Positions 34,294 to 43,313 of a DNA stretch of 64,000 nt are shown one piece after another; positions within the stretch are counted from its first letter, which is position 1; each line of letters begins with the position of its first letter. The notes beneath the pieces are model-generated. The model searched no databases. It was not told the origin of the DNA and saw only the letters and a list, made by a program, of their open reading frames with translations. Source of the stretch: Actinomycetes bacterium (GTDB taxonomy: Bacteria > Actinomycetota > Actinomycetes > Propionibacteriales > Nocardioidaceae); NCBI GenBank assembly GCA_023417775.1, contig JAEZEJ010000062.1:11588-75587 (forward strand). The letters run 5' to 3'. Position numbers and translations under genes: made by a program.

Positions 34294-35631
34294 GTGTCCG
34301 GCCGCGACGAGTCCGAGGACGAGCGCCCGCTGAGCGGCAATCCGATCGCTCGCGGCGCGCGACTGGCGAGCCTGCCCGCCTCCTTCGCCGCCCGGACGAC
34401 CTGGGGACTGGGCCGACGCATGGTCGGTGCTCCCGCGCAGGCCGTGCTCACCGATGTCCAGCGCCGCACCGCCGATCAGATCTTCAGCGTCCTCGGCCAG
34501 CTCAAGGGCGGGGCCATGAAATTCGGTCAGGCGCTGAGCGTCTTCGAGGCGGCCCTGCCCGATGAGCTGGCCGGTCCCTACCGCGATGCGCTCACCAAGC
34601 TCCAGGACGCCGCGCCGCCCATGCCGATCTCGACGGTGCACCGCGTGATGGCCGCGGAGTTCGGGCCCCGGTGGCGCGACCGGTTCCCGGACTTCGACGA
34701 CCATCCCGCCGCTGCCGCCTCGATCGGGCAGGTGCATCGGGCCACCTATCTGGACGGTCAGGAGGTCGCCGTCAAGCTCCAGTATCCCGGCGCCGGCGAG
34801 GCCCTGCTGTCCGATCTGCGGCAGATCGCCCGCCTCGCCCGACTCTTCGGCGTCCTCGCCCCCGGGATGGACGTCAAGTCCCTGGTGGCCGAGCTGCGTG
34901 AGCGGGTCGCCGAGGAACTCGACTACGGCCTCGAGGCCGCCGCACAGGACGCCTTCGCCGAGGGATTCGCCGAGGACCCGTATGTCGTGGTCCCCCGGAC
35001 GATCACCCACACCGGACACGCCCTGGTCTCGACCTGGCTCGACAGCGAGGGGTCGCTCGCCGACATCATCGATCGCGGCTCGCAGGAGGAGCGCGACACC
35101 TACGGCGAGGCCTTCGTGCGCTTCCTGTTCGCGGGGCCGGCACGCGTGGGACTGTTGCACGCCGATCCGCACCCGGGCAACTTCCGCATCCGCGCCGACG
35201 GCCGGCTCGGCGTCGTCGACTACGGCGCGGTGGCCCGGCTCCCCGATGGCCTTCCGGACATCATCGGGCGCCTCCTGCGCGCCGCGGTCGACGGCGACTA
35301 CGACGCGGTCGTCGCCGGCCTGCGCGAGGAGGGCTTCCTGCGCGGCGCCGATCTCGACCCGGACATCATGGAGCGCTACCTCGCACCCCTCATCGAGCCC
35401 GCCCGCCAGCGCACCTTCACCTTCAGCAGATCCTGGCTCCGGGCTCAGGGCCAACGCCTCAGCCGCCCCGATGCCGAGGGATTCGGCACCGCCCGTCAAC
35501 TCAACATCCCCCGGGAGTATCTGCTGATCCATCGGGTGTGGATGGGCGGTGTGGGCGTGCTGTGCCAGCTCGGAGCCACCGCCCCGTTCCGCGAGATCCT
35601 CGCCGAGTCCCTTCCCGGCTTCGACGACTGA
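34294..35631 (+). CDS. ABC1/UbiB family atypical kinase
   Basis: A 445-residue protein of the ABC1/AarF/UbiB family. The diagnostic KxGQ motif is LKGGAMKFGQALS (about 67-79); further motifs are the Ala-rich loop AAASIGQVHRATY, VAVKLQYPG with the ATP-binding Lys, and LLHADPHPGNFRI with VVDYGAVA as catalytic and metal sites. Members support quinone or lipid metabolism, but the target in actinobacteria is unclear. GTG start at 34294. In mycobacteria whiB7 follows this gene; here only 54 bases separate it from convergent uvrD2. Confidence 0.92.
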   Translation: MSGRDESEDERPLSGNPIARGARLASLPASFAARTTWGLGRRMVGAPAQAVLTDVQRRTADQIFSVLGQLKGGAMKFGQALSVFEAALPDELAGPYRDALTKLQDAAPPMPISTVHRVMAAEFGPRWRDRFPDFDDHPAAAASIGQVHRATYLDGQEVAVKLQYPGAGEALLSDLRQIARLARLFGVLAPGMDVKSLVAELRERVAEELDYGLEAAAQDAFAEGFAEDPYVVVPRTITHTGHALVSTWLDSEGSLADIIDRGSQEERDTYGEAFVRFLFAGPARVGLLHADPHPGNFRIRADGRLGVVDYGAVARLPDGLPDIIGRLLRAAVDGDYDAVVAGLREEGFLRGADLDPDIMERYLAPLIEPARQRTFTFSRSWLRAQGQRLSRPDAEGFGTARQLNIPREYLLIHRVWMGGVGVLCQLGATAPFREILAESLPGFDD

Positions 35632-35685
35632 GCCCTCCGGGGCCATCACCACGCAGAAGCTGGAGCTGGGGAGCGGGCCCGGAGG

Positions 35686-37731
35686 TCAGACGTGCTGGGC
35701 GACGACCGCGAGCACGGCATCGCCGTAGCGGTCGAGCTTGGCCTGGCCGATACCGCGCACCTGGGCCAGCTGCTGCACACTCGACGGCTTGACCTCGGCG
35801 ATGGTCTGCAAGGTGGCATCGGTGAAGACGACATAGGCGGGCACCGACTGCTCGGTGGACTCCTCCTTGCGCCAGGTCCGCAACGCCTCGAAGAGGGCCT
35901 CATCGTAGGTGGAGGGGCAGTCGGCGCAGCGCCCACGGGAACGATCCGCCGCCGCCAGCGGCCGATGGCACACCCGGCAGGTCGCGACCTTGCGCCGTCG
36001 CGGCGTGCGCCCCGTCTGGCGAGCCTCATGCGAGGCGGGCAGGAGGCCGTCCAGGAAGCGGGTGGGCTGCCGATTGCCCCGGCCCCCCGGGTTGCGGGTC
36101 GCCGACCAGCTGATGAGCAGATCGTGGCGGGCCCGGGTCACGCCGACGTAGAACAGCCGACGCTCCTCCTCGACCGCCGCGGGTGTATCGGCGTGGACGC
36201 TCGGCATCATCCCCTCGTGCATGCCGACGAGGAAGACCGCGTCCCACTCCAGCCCCTTGGCGGCGTGCAGGGTCGCCAGGGTGACACCATCGGCCGTCGG
36301 CGCGTGCGCCTGCTGGGCACGCCGGTCGAGATCGCCGACGAGTGCCGTGAGGTCGGCATCGGGCTTCTCCTCGACGAGGTCGCCGGCCATCGTGAGGATG
36401 GCGTGCAGCGACTCCCAGCGGTCGCGGACCGCGCCGCTGCCGCTCGGCGGCTCGTCGGTGTGGTTCATCGTCGCGAGCACCGCGCGCACATCGGCGACCA
36501 GCTCCCCCGCGCCCTCACCGGCCCGGGCGGCCCCGCGCAACAAGGTCACCGCCTGGCGGACCTCGGCACGCTGGAAGAACCCCTCGACACCCCGCAGCAC
36601 GAAGGGGATGCCCAACTGGCCGAGGGCCTCCTCGAAGGCCTCGGACTGGGCATTGATGCGGAAGAGCACCGCCATCTGCTTGTACGGCGTTCCCTGACGG
36701 TGCAGGGCGGCGATCTCGTTCGCGACGGCCGCCGCCTCGGCGGGCTCATCGGGATAGCCCTGATAGGCGACCGGATTGCCCGGCTGCTGCTGGGACTGCA
36801 GCGGGACTCCCTCGCGACCATCGAGGCCGAAGACGGCATTCGCCGCCGCGACGATCTGCGGGGTCGACCGGTAGTTGCGCACCAGCTGGACCTGGGCCGC
36901 CTGCGGAAAGCTGCGCGTGAACGAGCTCAGGATGCGCGGCGAGGCCCCGGCGAAGGAGTAGATGGTCTGCCGGGGGTCGCCGACGACGCAGATCTCGTCG
37001 CGGCCGCCGAGCCACAGCCCGAGCAGGGTGGCCTGCAGGGGATTGACGTCCTGGTACTCGTCGACGACGAACCAGCGGTACTGGCGCCTCACCTCGGCGG
37101 CGACGCGTTCGTCGTCGGCGAGGATCGCCGTGGTGTGCAGGAGGATGTCCTCCATGTCGATGCGACCGCGTTCGCGCTTGACGTCCTCATAGGCCCGCAG
37201 CACCTGCCCCGTGGTGGCGGCATCGAGGTCGGCCACCTGGCGACGGCGCTTGGGCGCCTCGGCGGCGTAGTCGTCGGGGCGGATGGTGCTGACCTTGGCC
37301 CACTCGACCTCGGCCGACAGGTCGCGCAGCAGGGCCGTGTCGGTCGACAGCCCGATGCGGCGGGCGGCCTCGGCGACCAGGCCGAACTTGGAGGCGATGA
37401 TCTCGGGGAACTCGGTGCCGTACACCCGCGGCCAGAAGTAGCGGGCCTGCCGCAGGGCAGCCGAGTGGAAGGTGCGGGCCTGCACACCCGAGGCCCCCAG
37501 CTGGCCCAGCCTCGTGCGCATCTCCCCCGCGGCCCGCGTCGTGAAGGTGACGGCCAGGACCTCGGTGGGCTTGTAGACCCCCGACGCGACGCCATAGGCG
37601 ATCCGGTGGGTGATCGCCCGGGTCTTGCCCGTACCCGCACCGGCGACGACGCAGACCGGGCCGCGCAACGCCTCGGCGACCTGACGCTGCTCGGGATCGA
37701 GTCCGGTCAGCAGCTCCTCGGCGTCGGGCAC
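35686..37731 (-). CDS. uvrD2: ATP-dependent DNA helicase UvrD2
   Basis: A 681-residue SF1A helicase. Walker A AGAGTGKTRAI, motif II VVDEYQDVNP, motif V ATLHAAKGLEWDAVFLVG and motif VI VGVTRARHDLLISWS are intact. It has the UvrD2-specific tail: a four-Cys zinc module (CRVCHRPL, then CADCPS) and a C-terminal HRDC domain (VQQLAQVRGIGQAKLDRYG). UvrD2 is essential in M. tuberculosis, where it unwinds DNA 3' to 5'. Convergent with the ABC1 gene, divergent from mycoredoxin. Confidence 0.95.
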   Translation of the reverse strand: MPDAEELLTGLDPEQRQVAEALRGPVCVVAGAGTGKTRAITHRIAYGVASGVYKPTEVLAVTFTTRAAGEMRTRLGQLGASGVQARTFHSAALRQARYFWPRVYGTEFPEIIASKFGLVAEAARRIGLSTDTALLRDLSAEVEWAKVSTIRPDDYAAEAPKRRRQVADLDAATTGQVLRAYEDVKRERGRIDMEDILLHTTAILADDERVAAEVRRQYRWFVVDEYQDVNPLQATLLGLWLGGRDEICVVGDPRQTIYSFAGASPRILSSFTRSFPQAAQVQLVRNYRSTPQIVAAANAVFGLDGREGVPLQSQQQPGNPVAYQGYPDEPAEAAAVANEIAALHRQGTPYKQMAVLFRINAQSEAFEEALGQLGIPFVLRGVEGFFQRAEVRQAVTLLRGAARAGEGAGELVADVRAVLATMNHTDEPPSGSGAVRDRWESLHAILTMAGDLVEEKPDADLTALVGDLDRRAQQAHAPTADGVTLATLHAAKGLEWDAVFLVGMHEGMMPSVHADTPAAVEEERRLFYVGVTRARHDLLISWSATRNPGGRGNRQPTRFLDGLLPASHEARQTGRTPRRRKVATCRVCHRPLAAADRSRGRCADCPSTYDEALFEALRTWRKEESTEQSVPAYVVFTDATLQTIAEVKPSSVQQLAQVRGIGQAKLDRYGDAVLAVVAQHV

Positions 37732-37919
37732 GATGCTCCTCGGTGGATCGGGGTGGCGGACACAGCCAGATTAGACGGCCCCGCCGACAGCCCGGCGGCT
37801 GCGTTCCCCCGGTCCCGGACGTCGACGGCCCCTGCGCGGGGCGGGGGAATGACGGCGGGCATCATGGCGTTGACGAGAGGGCGAGGACCGCTCGCCACAT
37901 CCGACCCGAGGGGGCACCG

Positions 37920-38168
37920 TTGTCCGCTGAGAACCAGTTCGTCCTGTACTCCACACCCTGGTGCGGCTACTGCCATCGACTCAAGAGCCAGCTCCAGCGT
38001 GAGGGCATCACGTTCTCCGAGGTCGATATCGAGGCGGAGCCCGATGCCGCACTGATCGTCGAGCAGGCCAACGGCGGGAATCAGACCGTGCCGACCCTGG
38101 TGTTCGCCGACGGTTCGGCCCTCACCAATCCTTCGGTGGCCCAGGTCAAGGAGAAGCTCGGCGTCTGA
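37920..38168 (+). CDS. mrx1: mycoredoxin (Mrx1-type glutaredoxin-like protein)
   Basis: An 82-residue glutaredoxin-fold protein with active site YSTPWCGYCHRL and the cis-Pro in QTVPTLVFADG. Mycoredoxins reduce mycothiol mixed disulfides through the N-terminal Cys. The TTG at 37920 is preceded by AGGGGG at about six bases and matches the family start; the longer frame upstream is not similar. It sits between uvrD2 and nudC as in mycobacteria, which supports the identity. Confidence 0.9.
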   Translation: MSAENQFVLYSTPWCGYCHRLKSQLQREGITFSEVDIEAEPDAALIVEQANGGNQTVPTLVFADGSALTNPSVAQVKEKLGV

Positions 38169-38186
38169 GCCGTTCCCGGCGCCTCG

Positions 38187-39053
38187 CTACGACCAGCGGC
38201 CGGGGATCTCCCGGCCGGCCCACTGCTCGATGAGCCAGCGGGAGATCGAGACGTGGGGCGGCGGCAGCACGATCTCCTCTCGCTCACCGAGCTTCACCAG
38301 CTCATCGCGCGTGAACCATCCGGCCTGCGCGATCTCGTCGGCATCGACGCGGATATCCGTGGTGGTGGCGCGACCGAAGAAGCCGAGCATGAGGCTCGCG
38401 GGAAACGGCCACGGCTGACTGGCGGCATAGCGCACCTCCCCGACCTGGATGCCGACTTCCTCGTCGACCTCGCGCCGCACCGCGTCCTCGAGTGACTCGC
38501 CGGGCTCCACGAAGCCGGCGAGGGTCGAGAAGCGACCCTCGGGCCAGTGGGGATTGCGCGCCAGCAGCGCGCGGTCGTCCTCATCGGTGATGAGCATGAT
38601 GACGGCGGGATCGGTGCGCGGGAAGTGATCGGTGCCGCAGGCGTGGCACCGCAGCAGATGACCCGAGTTCTCGACCGAGAGGTACTCGCCGCAGCGCGAG
38701 CAGTAGGGGTGACTCGCGATCCACCGCGCGATGCCGACGGCATGGATCGCCAAGGAGAGCTCCGGTCCGCTCAGCAGCGGGGCCAGGATGCGCAGGCTCA
38801 CCGGTGCGAGCTCCTGGGGCACCCGACCGACGACCACCGCGGCGTGGGTGACCCCCTGGTGCTCGCCGAGCAGGATCCATTCGCCCTCGGGAGCCTCGGC
38901 CGGCGTCAGCCAGCGCAGTGCCGGACCGTCGACGGTCGCCACGTGCTCGCCTCCGAGCACGAGCACCCGCAAGGCGGGATCCTGTCGCCACGCGTCATCG
39001 GCGCGTCGATTGCCCTGGCGGTCATGGTGTGTGCGATCGAAGGCGAAGTCCAC
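38187..39053 (-). CDS. nudC: NAD(+)/NADH diphosphatase NudC
   Basis: A 288-residue NUDIX enzyme. A zinc ribbon (YCSRCGEYL and RCHACGTDHFPRTDP) precedes the NUDIX box GFVEPGESLEDAVRREVDEE, and the SQPWPFP signature specific for NADH pyrophosphatases follows. It cleaves NAD(H) to NMN(H) and AMP and can remove NAD caps from RNA. The start at 39053 gives the normal family length. An A+T-rich segment begins about 70 bases upstream. Confidence 0.94.
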   Translation of the reverse strand: MDFAFDRTHHDRQGNRRADDAWRQDPALRVLVLGGEHVATVDGPALRWLTPAEAPEGEWILLGEHQGVTHAAVVVGRVPQELAPVSLRILAPLLSGPELSLAIHAVGIARWIASHPYCSRCGEYLSVENSGHLLRCHACGTDHFPRTDPAVIMLITDEDDRALLARNPHWPEGRFSTLAGFVEPGESLEDAVRREVDEEVGIQVGEVRYAASQPWPFPASLMLGFFGRATTTDIRVDADEIAQAGWFTRDELVKLGEREEIVLPPPHVSISRWLIEQWAGREIPGRWS

Positions 39054-39230
39054 CCGATCACCGTAGCCCGAGATTTCACCGTTCGGGTGCAGGCCCCGCC
39101 TGGAGATGCTTCACTCTCTGACTAATGAGCATTCGGACCATTCACCCTAGCCACACGGCCGTGACGACCATACATCTTCTTCAATTGATGATCATCGCTG
39201 CGTGGGCAAAGCTTCAGGAGTCAAGAACCG

Positions 39231-39491
39231 TCATTCAGAAATTTTATCAAGGGATCGCTCGATCTGCGCAATACGCATCTCCAGTGAACTGAGAATCCCC
39301 ACTAGATCTGTCACAAGACTTTCAGACGAAAGACCCACACCCTCGTTCTCGATACGCTGTTGATATCCAAGACGGATACCTGCGATAAAGGTCTTGACAT
39401 CGCGGATGTCCGGACCCGCAAAACTCTCGACCCCTTCAAGGGCTTCCAGAAATTCTTGCTGAATCTCTTCAGCACTATACCTAGCGCTCAT
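39231..39491 (-). CDS. small hypothetical coiled-coil protein (A+T-rich module)
   Basis: An 86-residue acidic, almost wholly helical protein (MSARYSAEEIQQEFLEALEG; C-terminal LSSLEMRIAQIERSLDKISE with heptad-like spacing). It has no signal peptide, so it should stay in the cytoplasm. Its ATG overlaps the stop of the secreted-protein gene (ATGA), which implies coupled translation. Base composition is much richer in A+T than the surrounding core genes. I recognise no family. A chaperone, immunity or regulatory partner for the upstream product is possible. Confidence 0.75.
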   Translation of the reverse strand: MSARYSAEEIQQEFLEALEGVESFAGPDIRDVKTFIAGIRLGYQQRIENEGVGLSSESLVTDLVGILSSLEMRIAQIERSLDKISE

Positions 39492-40036
39492 GGCCTAATA
39501 AGCACCAGCCACGTACCGTTGCCAGTGGGATTGGGAACACATACGGCGAAGGGATATCGCCACTGGATCGCCAACCGCAATGCCTGGCATTCCACGTAAG
39601 AGCCAGCCACTCGGAGCACCCGGTCCCAGATGCTAGCAGGCGCCACCAGGGACTCAGCCGTGGACGGATGATTAGCAGACCTTGTCAAGTATCGCGAGAT
39701 CCCATCGATACTGGAACGGTCAGTTTCAGATGAAACATATGTGCCGCCCACCGAGTCCCAAGCGCCGGCAAAGTAATTTACATACTCCCTTGGAACTCCC
39801 GCAGCGACAGCTCTTTCGGGGTAAAATACCTCGCCGTCTACTGCATACCGCTGAATAGCATCTAGATATTTTTCTACCGCACGCTGTTCCACCTGCGCAG
39901 GCACTTCCGAATTTTCATCTAATGCCGCTGCCGACCCACTCGCAGCAACTGTTATCCCGGTACTTAAAAGTGCGGCTGACGACAACGCAATAGTTACATG
40001 CTGAATTTTCTTCTTGACGCCATACATGGGGACCAT
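39488..40036 (-). CDS. secreted hypothetical protein (A+T-rich module)
   Basis: A 182-residue protein with a classical Sec signal: KKK at 8-10, hydrophobic core (ALSSAALLSTGITVAAS), and likely cleavage near residue 37 after SAA. The mature part of about 145 residues has an amphipathic N-terminal helix (QRAVEKYLDAIQRYAV), Tyr/Trp-rich segments, and two cysteines (about 150 and 166) that could form a disulfide in the exported form. It ends with a hydrophobic strand (TWLVLIRP). No known domain recognised. It is overlapped by the small gene after it. The region lies where a potassium channel gene stands in M. tuberculosis. Confidence 0.75.
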   Translation of the reverse strand: MVPMYGVKKKIQHVTIALSSAALLSTGITVAASGSAAALDENSEVPAQVEQRAVEKYLDAIQRYAVDGEVFYPERAVAAGVPREYVNYFAGAWDSVGGTYVSSETDRSSIDGISRYLTRSANHPSTAESLVAPASIWDRVLRVAGSYVECQALRLAIQWRYPFAVCVPNPTGNGTWLVLIRP

Positions 40037-40178
40037 CTTCTCCCGTAATTCGAGTTATCCAACGCTAACATCTGCACTGAATCTATGCGAGGCTTACGTC
40101 CTCCGCACAGGCCGCTCTCTCCGCGGCCAGCACGAGCACTCCGTGGCTGCTGAGACAGAGGAGCGCTCAGTTCAAGCT

Positions 40179-43100
40179 TCAGGGGTTCAGCCCGAGACGG
40201 GAGGCGAGTTCGTCGCGACCGGGGAGATCCTCCGGGCGGTGGAGCTCGTCGCGGCGCACGTAGTAGAAGGCCGCGGTCACCCGATCGAGGTCGATCCCCC
40301 GCATCTCGGCCCAGGCGATCCGGTAGACGGCGAGCTGCAGCGGATCGGCATCCGTGCGGCGGTTCGTCTTCCAGTCGATGACCTCATAGCCGTCCTCGGT
40401 GGCGAAGACCGCGTCGATGCGGCCGAGGATCTGCTGACCCCCGAGACGCAGCGTGAACGGCACCTCGACCGCGACCGGTTCACGATCGGCGAAGATCCCG
40501 TCCTCGAAGGCCTTCTTCAGCGCCTCGAGGTCCCCGTCATCGGAGACGTCCACGAGGTCCGTGCCCGGCGCCCCCGGCAGTTCCTCGGGGTCGAGCAGGG
40601 TCTGTTGACCGTACCGAGCCTCGATCCAGGCATGGAAGCGAGTCCCGAAGCGAGCGGCACCGGACGGGCGGCGCGGCATCGGACGCGCCAGCTCTCGGGC
40701 GAAGCCCTCCGGATCCTCGGCGAGAGCCAAGGTCTGCGTCGCGGACAATGCCTCGGGCAGCTCGACCTCGACGACCCGATCCGTGGCACGCTCGACCTCC
40801 TCGATCAACAGGTCCAGTTCAGCGCGGATGGAGGCCAGCTCCGGATGGACCGACAACGGCAGCGCCTCCGTCGCGGTGAGATGGGACCGCACCTCATCGG
40901 CGAACGCGCGCCGCTCCTCCAGCCCCTGCAGCTGCACGGGCCAGGCGTAGGCGGTGTCGTCCAGATGCGGATTGGCGGAGTCCTCCTCGGGCTCCTCGGC
41001 CCAGACCAGCGGCTCGATACCCCGGGCCGCCAGCCACTCCCGGACATCCGACAGGAACCGCGACACGCGGCGGGGCTTGACCTGGCTGCGCCCCCAGCGA
41101 TGTCCGCTCACATGCAGCCGGTGCCGGGCGCGGGTGAACGCCACATAGCCCAGCCGGATCTCCTCCATCAGGGCATCGGCCTTGTTGCGGCGCTTGAAGT
41201 CCTCCTCGCCCTCACGCGAGAGCTCCTCCAGGTCGGGCACGAAGGCGGCATCGCCGCGCAGCTCGACCGGCAGCACGCTCGCATTCGAGATCCAGCGCGA
41301 CCGGCCTTTGTCGTCGGGGAACACCCCAGCGGACACGAAGGGCACGAAGACCTCGTCGAACTCCAGGCCCTTGGACTTGTGGATGGTCAGCACCTTGACG
41401 GAGTCGGCCTCCGAGGGTGCCGACAGCTCCATGCCGCGGTTGAAGTCGGTCTCGGCACGCAGATACGCCAACAGTCCCGAGAGCGAGGCGTAACGGTCGT
41501 ACTGGGCATAGTCGCCGACGGCGTCCAGCAAGAGGCTCAGATTGTCCGAGCCGGCTCCCGACACGACGAGCTCGACATCGAGATCGAGCTCGGCCACCAC
41601 CCGGCGGGCGAGGTCGGGCAGAGGCTCGTGCAGGTGTCGGCGCAATCGGGCGAACATCCCCGACAGGTCGTGCAGTCGCCCACGCGCCTCCGCGGAGTAC
41701 GGGAGGTCACCCGGGTCCTCGACCGCCTCGGCGAGCGAGACGACCTCGGTGGGATCCGCGCCGGCCGTGGCCTCCGCCAGGTCGGCGTGCAGGCGCTCCT
41801 CGGGCTGCCCGAGATCCTGCTCCTCGCGCCACACCCGGCCGAGATCGGCGGCCCGGCGCCCGAGCAGCGCGAGATCGCGGTCCCCGATACGCCATCGAGG
41901 GCCGGCCAGCAGGCGCAGCGTCGAGGGATTGGCGGTGACATCGTCGAGCACCTCGAGCACAGCGAGGACATCGAGGATCTCCGGTTGGCTGAGCAGGCCC
42001 GTCAGGCCGACGATCTCGACCGGGATCTCGTGCGCCCGCAGAGCCCGCACGATCTCGGTGTTCTCGCCGGTGACCCGGACGAGCACAGCGATATCGCGCC
42101 AGAGATGATCGACGCCTGACTCCCCCGCCCGTTCCCCGGCCGCAGCGACCGCGTCGACGAGGGATTCGATCTCCTCGGCGACACCCATGTGGAGGGCCAC
42201 CGTGATCTCCCCCGGCGGGTTCTCCGGAGCCGCTCTCAAAGGCGTGACGATCGGTTTGACCGCGTCGTCCTCGTAGTAGTCGCGTGCGACGACCGCGGCG
42301 AGGTCGATGATCTCGGGGGCGCAACGGCGAGTCACCGACAGCGCATGCCGGGTGCCGTGAGTGCCATCGGCCGCCGGGAAGTCGTCGAGGAAGGCCGCGA
42401 GATTGCCCGACGCCGCGCCGCGCCAGCCGTAGATGCCCTGGGCCGGGTCGCCGACCGCGCTGATGCCCTGTCCGGCGAACAGTGCACGCAGCAGATCGCG
42501 CTGCGCCACGGAGGTGTCCTGGTATTCGTCGAGGAGCACGACCCCGAACCGCTCGCGGAGGGTCTGCTGGACCTCGGGGAGCTGCGCCAGACGTGCCCCC
42601 CAGGCCATCTGATCGGAGAAGTCCATGACACCGGCGTTCAGCTTGGCCGTCCGATAGTCATCGACCAGGCGGGTCAGCTCGATGCGCTTGCGCGAGGTGG
42701 TGGCGAGCTCCCGATGCAGCTTGAGCTGCTTGGGCACCGACTCGGCTTCAGCGATCATCCGCTCGTCGAAGACCCGGAGTCGCTCGGTGGTGACCAGATG
42801 CTCCGAGAGCTGACCGTCGAGGGCGAGGAGATCGGTGATGGTGGTGGGCATCCACGCCGAGACGTGCGACAACGGTCCGGCGTGGTCGCGGACCACGCGT
42901 GCGGCGATCTGGAAGCGGGTGGCATCGGCCAGCACCCGCAGGTCCGGTTCGACACCGAGCCTCAGACCGTGCTCGGCGATGAGCGTCCCCGCGAAGGCGT
43001 GATAGGTCGAGACCGTCGGCTCGCCGTGCTCGGAGAAGTCGCCGATCCGGTCGAGGGAAGCCCGCACCCGGGTAGCGAGCTCGCCGGCCGCCTTGGCTGT

Positions 43101-43313
43101 GAAGGTCAGCCCGAGGATGGTGGCCGGGTCGATCTCCTCGTACCCCACCAGCCAGACGACCCGGGCGGCCATGACCGCGGTCTTGCCCGAGCCGGCGCCC
43201 GCGATGATCGCCTGCGGCCGCTGCGGGGCCTCGGTGATGGCCGCCATCTGCTCGTCGCTGAAGGGGATCTCGAGCACCTCGCGGAGGTGATCGGGCGAAT
43301 GCAGGAGCTTCAC
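40179..43313 (-). CDS. adnB: AdnB subunit of the AdnAB helicase-nuclease
   Basis: A 1044-residue SF1 motor plus nuclease. Walker A is AGAGSGKTAVMAARV (about 37-51), motif II VVLLDEYQDTSVAQ, motif V VLTIHKSKGLEFDEVFVPFV, and the C-terminal RecB-type nuclease motif YEVIDWKTNRR precedes the QLAVYR element. In mycobacteria AdnB is the main ATPase motor of the dimer that resects double-strand breaks. It overlaps adnA by four bases (ATGA). Length agrees with known AdnB proteins. Confidence 0.94.
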   Translation of the reverse strand: MKLLHSPDHLREVLEIPFSDEQMAAITEAPQRPQAIIAGAGSGKTAVMAARVVWLVGYEEIDPATILGLTFTAKAAGELATRVRASLDRIGDFSEHGEPTVSTYHAFAGTLIAEHGLRLGVEPDLRVLADATRFQIAARVVRDHAGPLSHVSAWMPTTITDLLALDGQLSEHLVTTERLRVFDERMIAEAESVPKQLKLHRELATTSRKRIELTRLVDDYRTAKLNAGVMDFSDQMAWGARLAQLPEVQQTLRERFGVVLLDEYQDTSVAQRDLLRALFAGQGISAVGDPAQGIYGWRGAASGNLAAFLDDFPAADGTHGTRHALSVTRRCAPEIIDLAAVVARDYYEDDAVKPIVTPLRAAPENPPGEITVALHMGVAEEIESLVDAVAAAGERAGESGVDHLWRDIAVLVRVTGENTEIVRALRAHEIPVEIVGLTGLLSQPEILDVLAVLEVLDDVTANPSTLRLLAGPRWRIGDRDLALLGRRAADLGRVWREEQDLGQPEERLHADLAEATAGADPTEVVSLAEAVEDPGDLPYSAEARGRLHDLSGMFARLRRHLHEPLPDLARRVVAELDLDVELVVSGAGSDNLSLLLDAVGDYAQYDRYASLSGLLAYLRAETDFNRGMELSAPSEADSVKVLTIHKSKGLEFDEVFVPFVSAGVFPDDKGRSRWISNASVLPVELRGDAAFVPDLEELSREGEEDFKRRNKADALMEEIRLGYVAFTRARHRLHVSGHRWGRSQVKPRRVSRFLSDVREWLAARGIEPLVWAEEPEEDSANPHLDDTAYAWPVQLQGLEERRAFADEVRSHLTATEALPLSVHPELASIRAELDLLIEEVERATDRVVEVELPEALSATQTLALAEDPEGFARELARPMPRRPSGAARFGTRFHAWIEARYGQQTLLDPEELPGAPGTDLVDVSDDGDLEALKKAFEDGIFADREPVAVEVPFTLRLGGQQILGRIDAVFATEDGYEVIDWKTNRRTDADPLQLAVYRIAWAEMRGIDLDRVTAAFYYVRRDELHRPEDLPGRDELASRLGLNP

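Noticed and set aside
35692..38055. 787-codon open frame on the + strand
   Set aside because: Antisense to uvrD2; no recognisable protein features.
40014..42119. 701-codon open frame on the + strand
   Set aside because: Antisense to adnB and its upstream gap; composition is low-complexity and no motif is visible.
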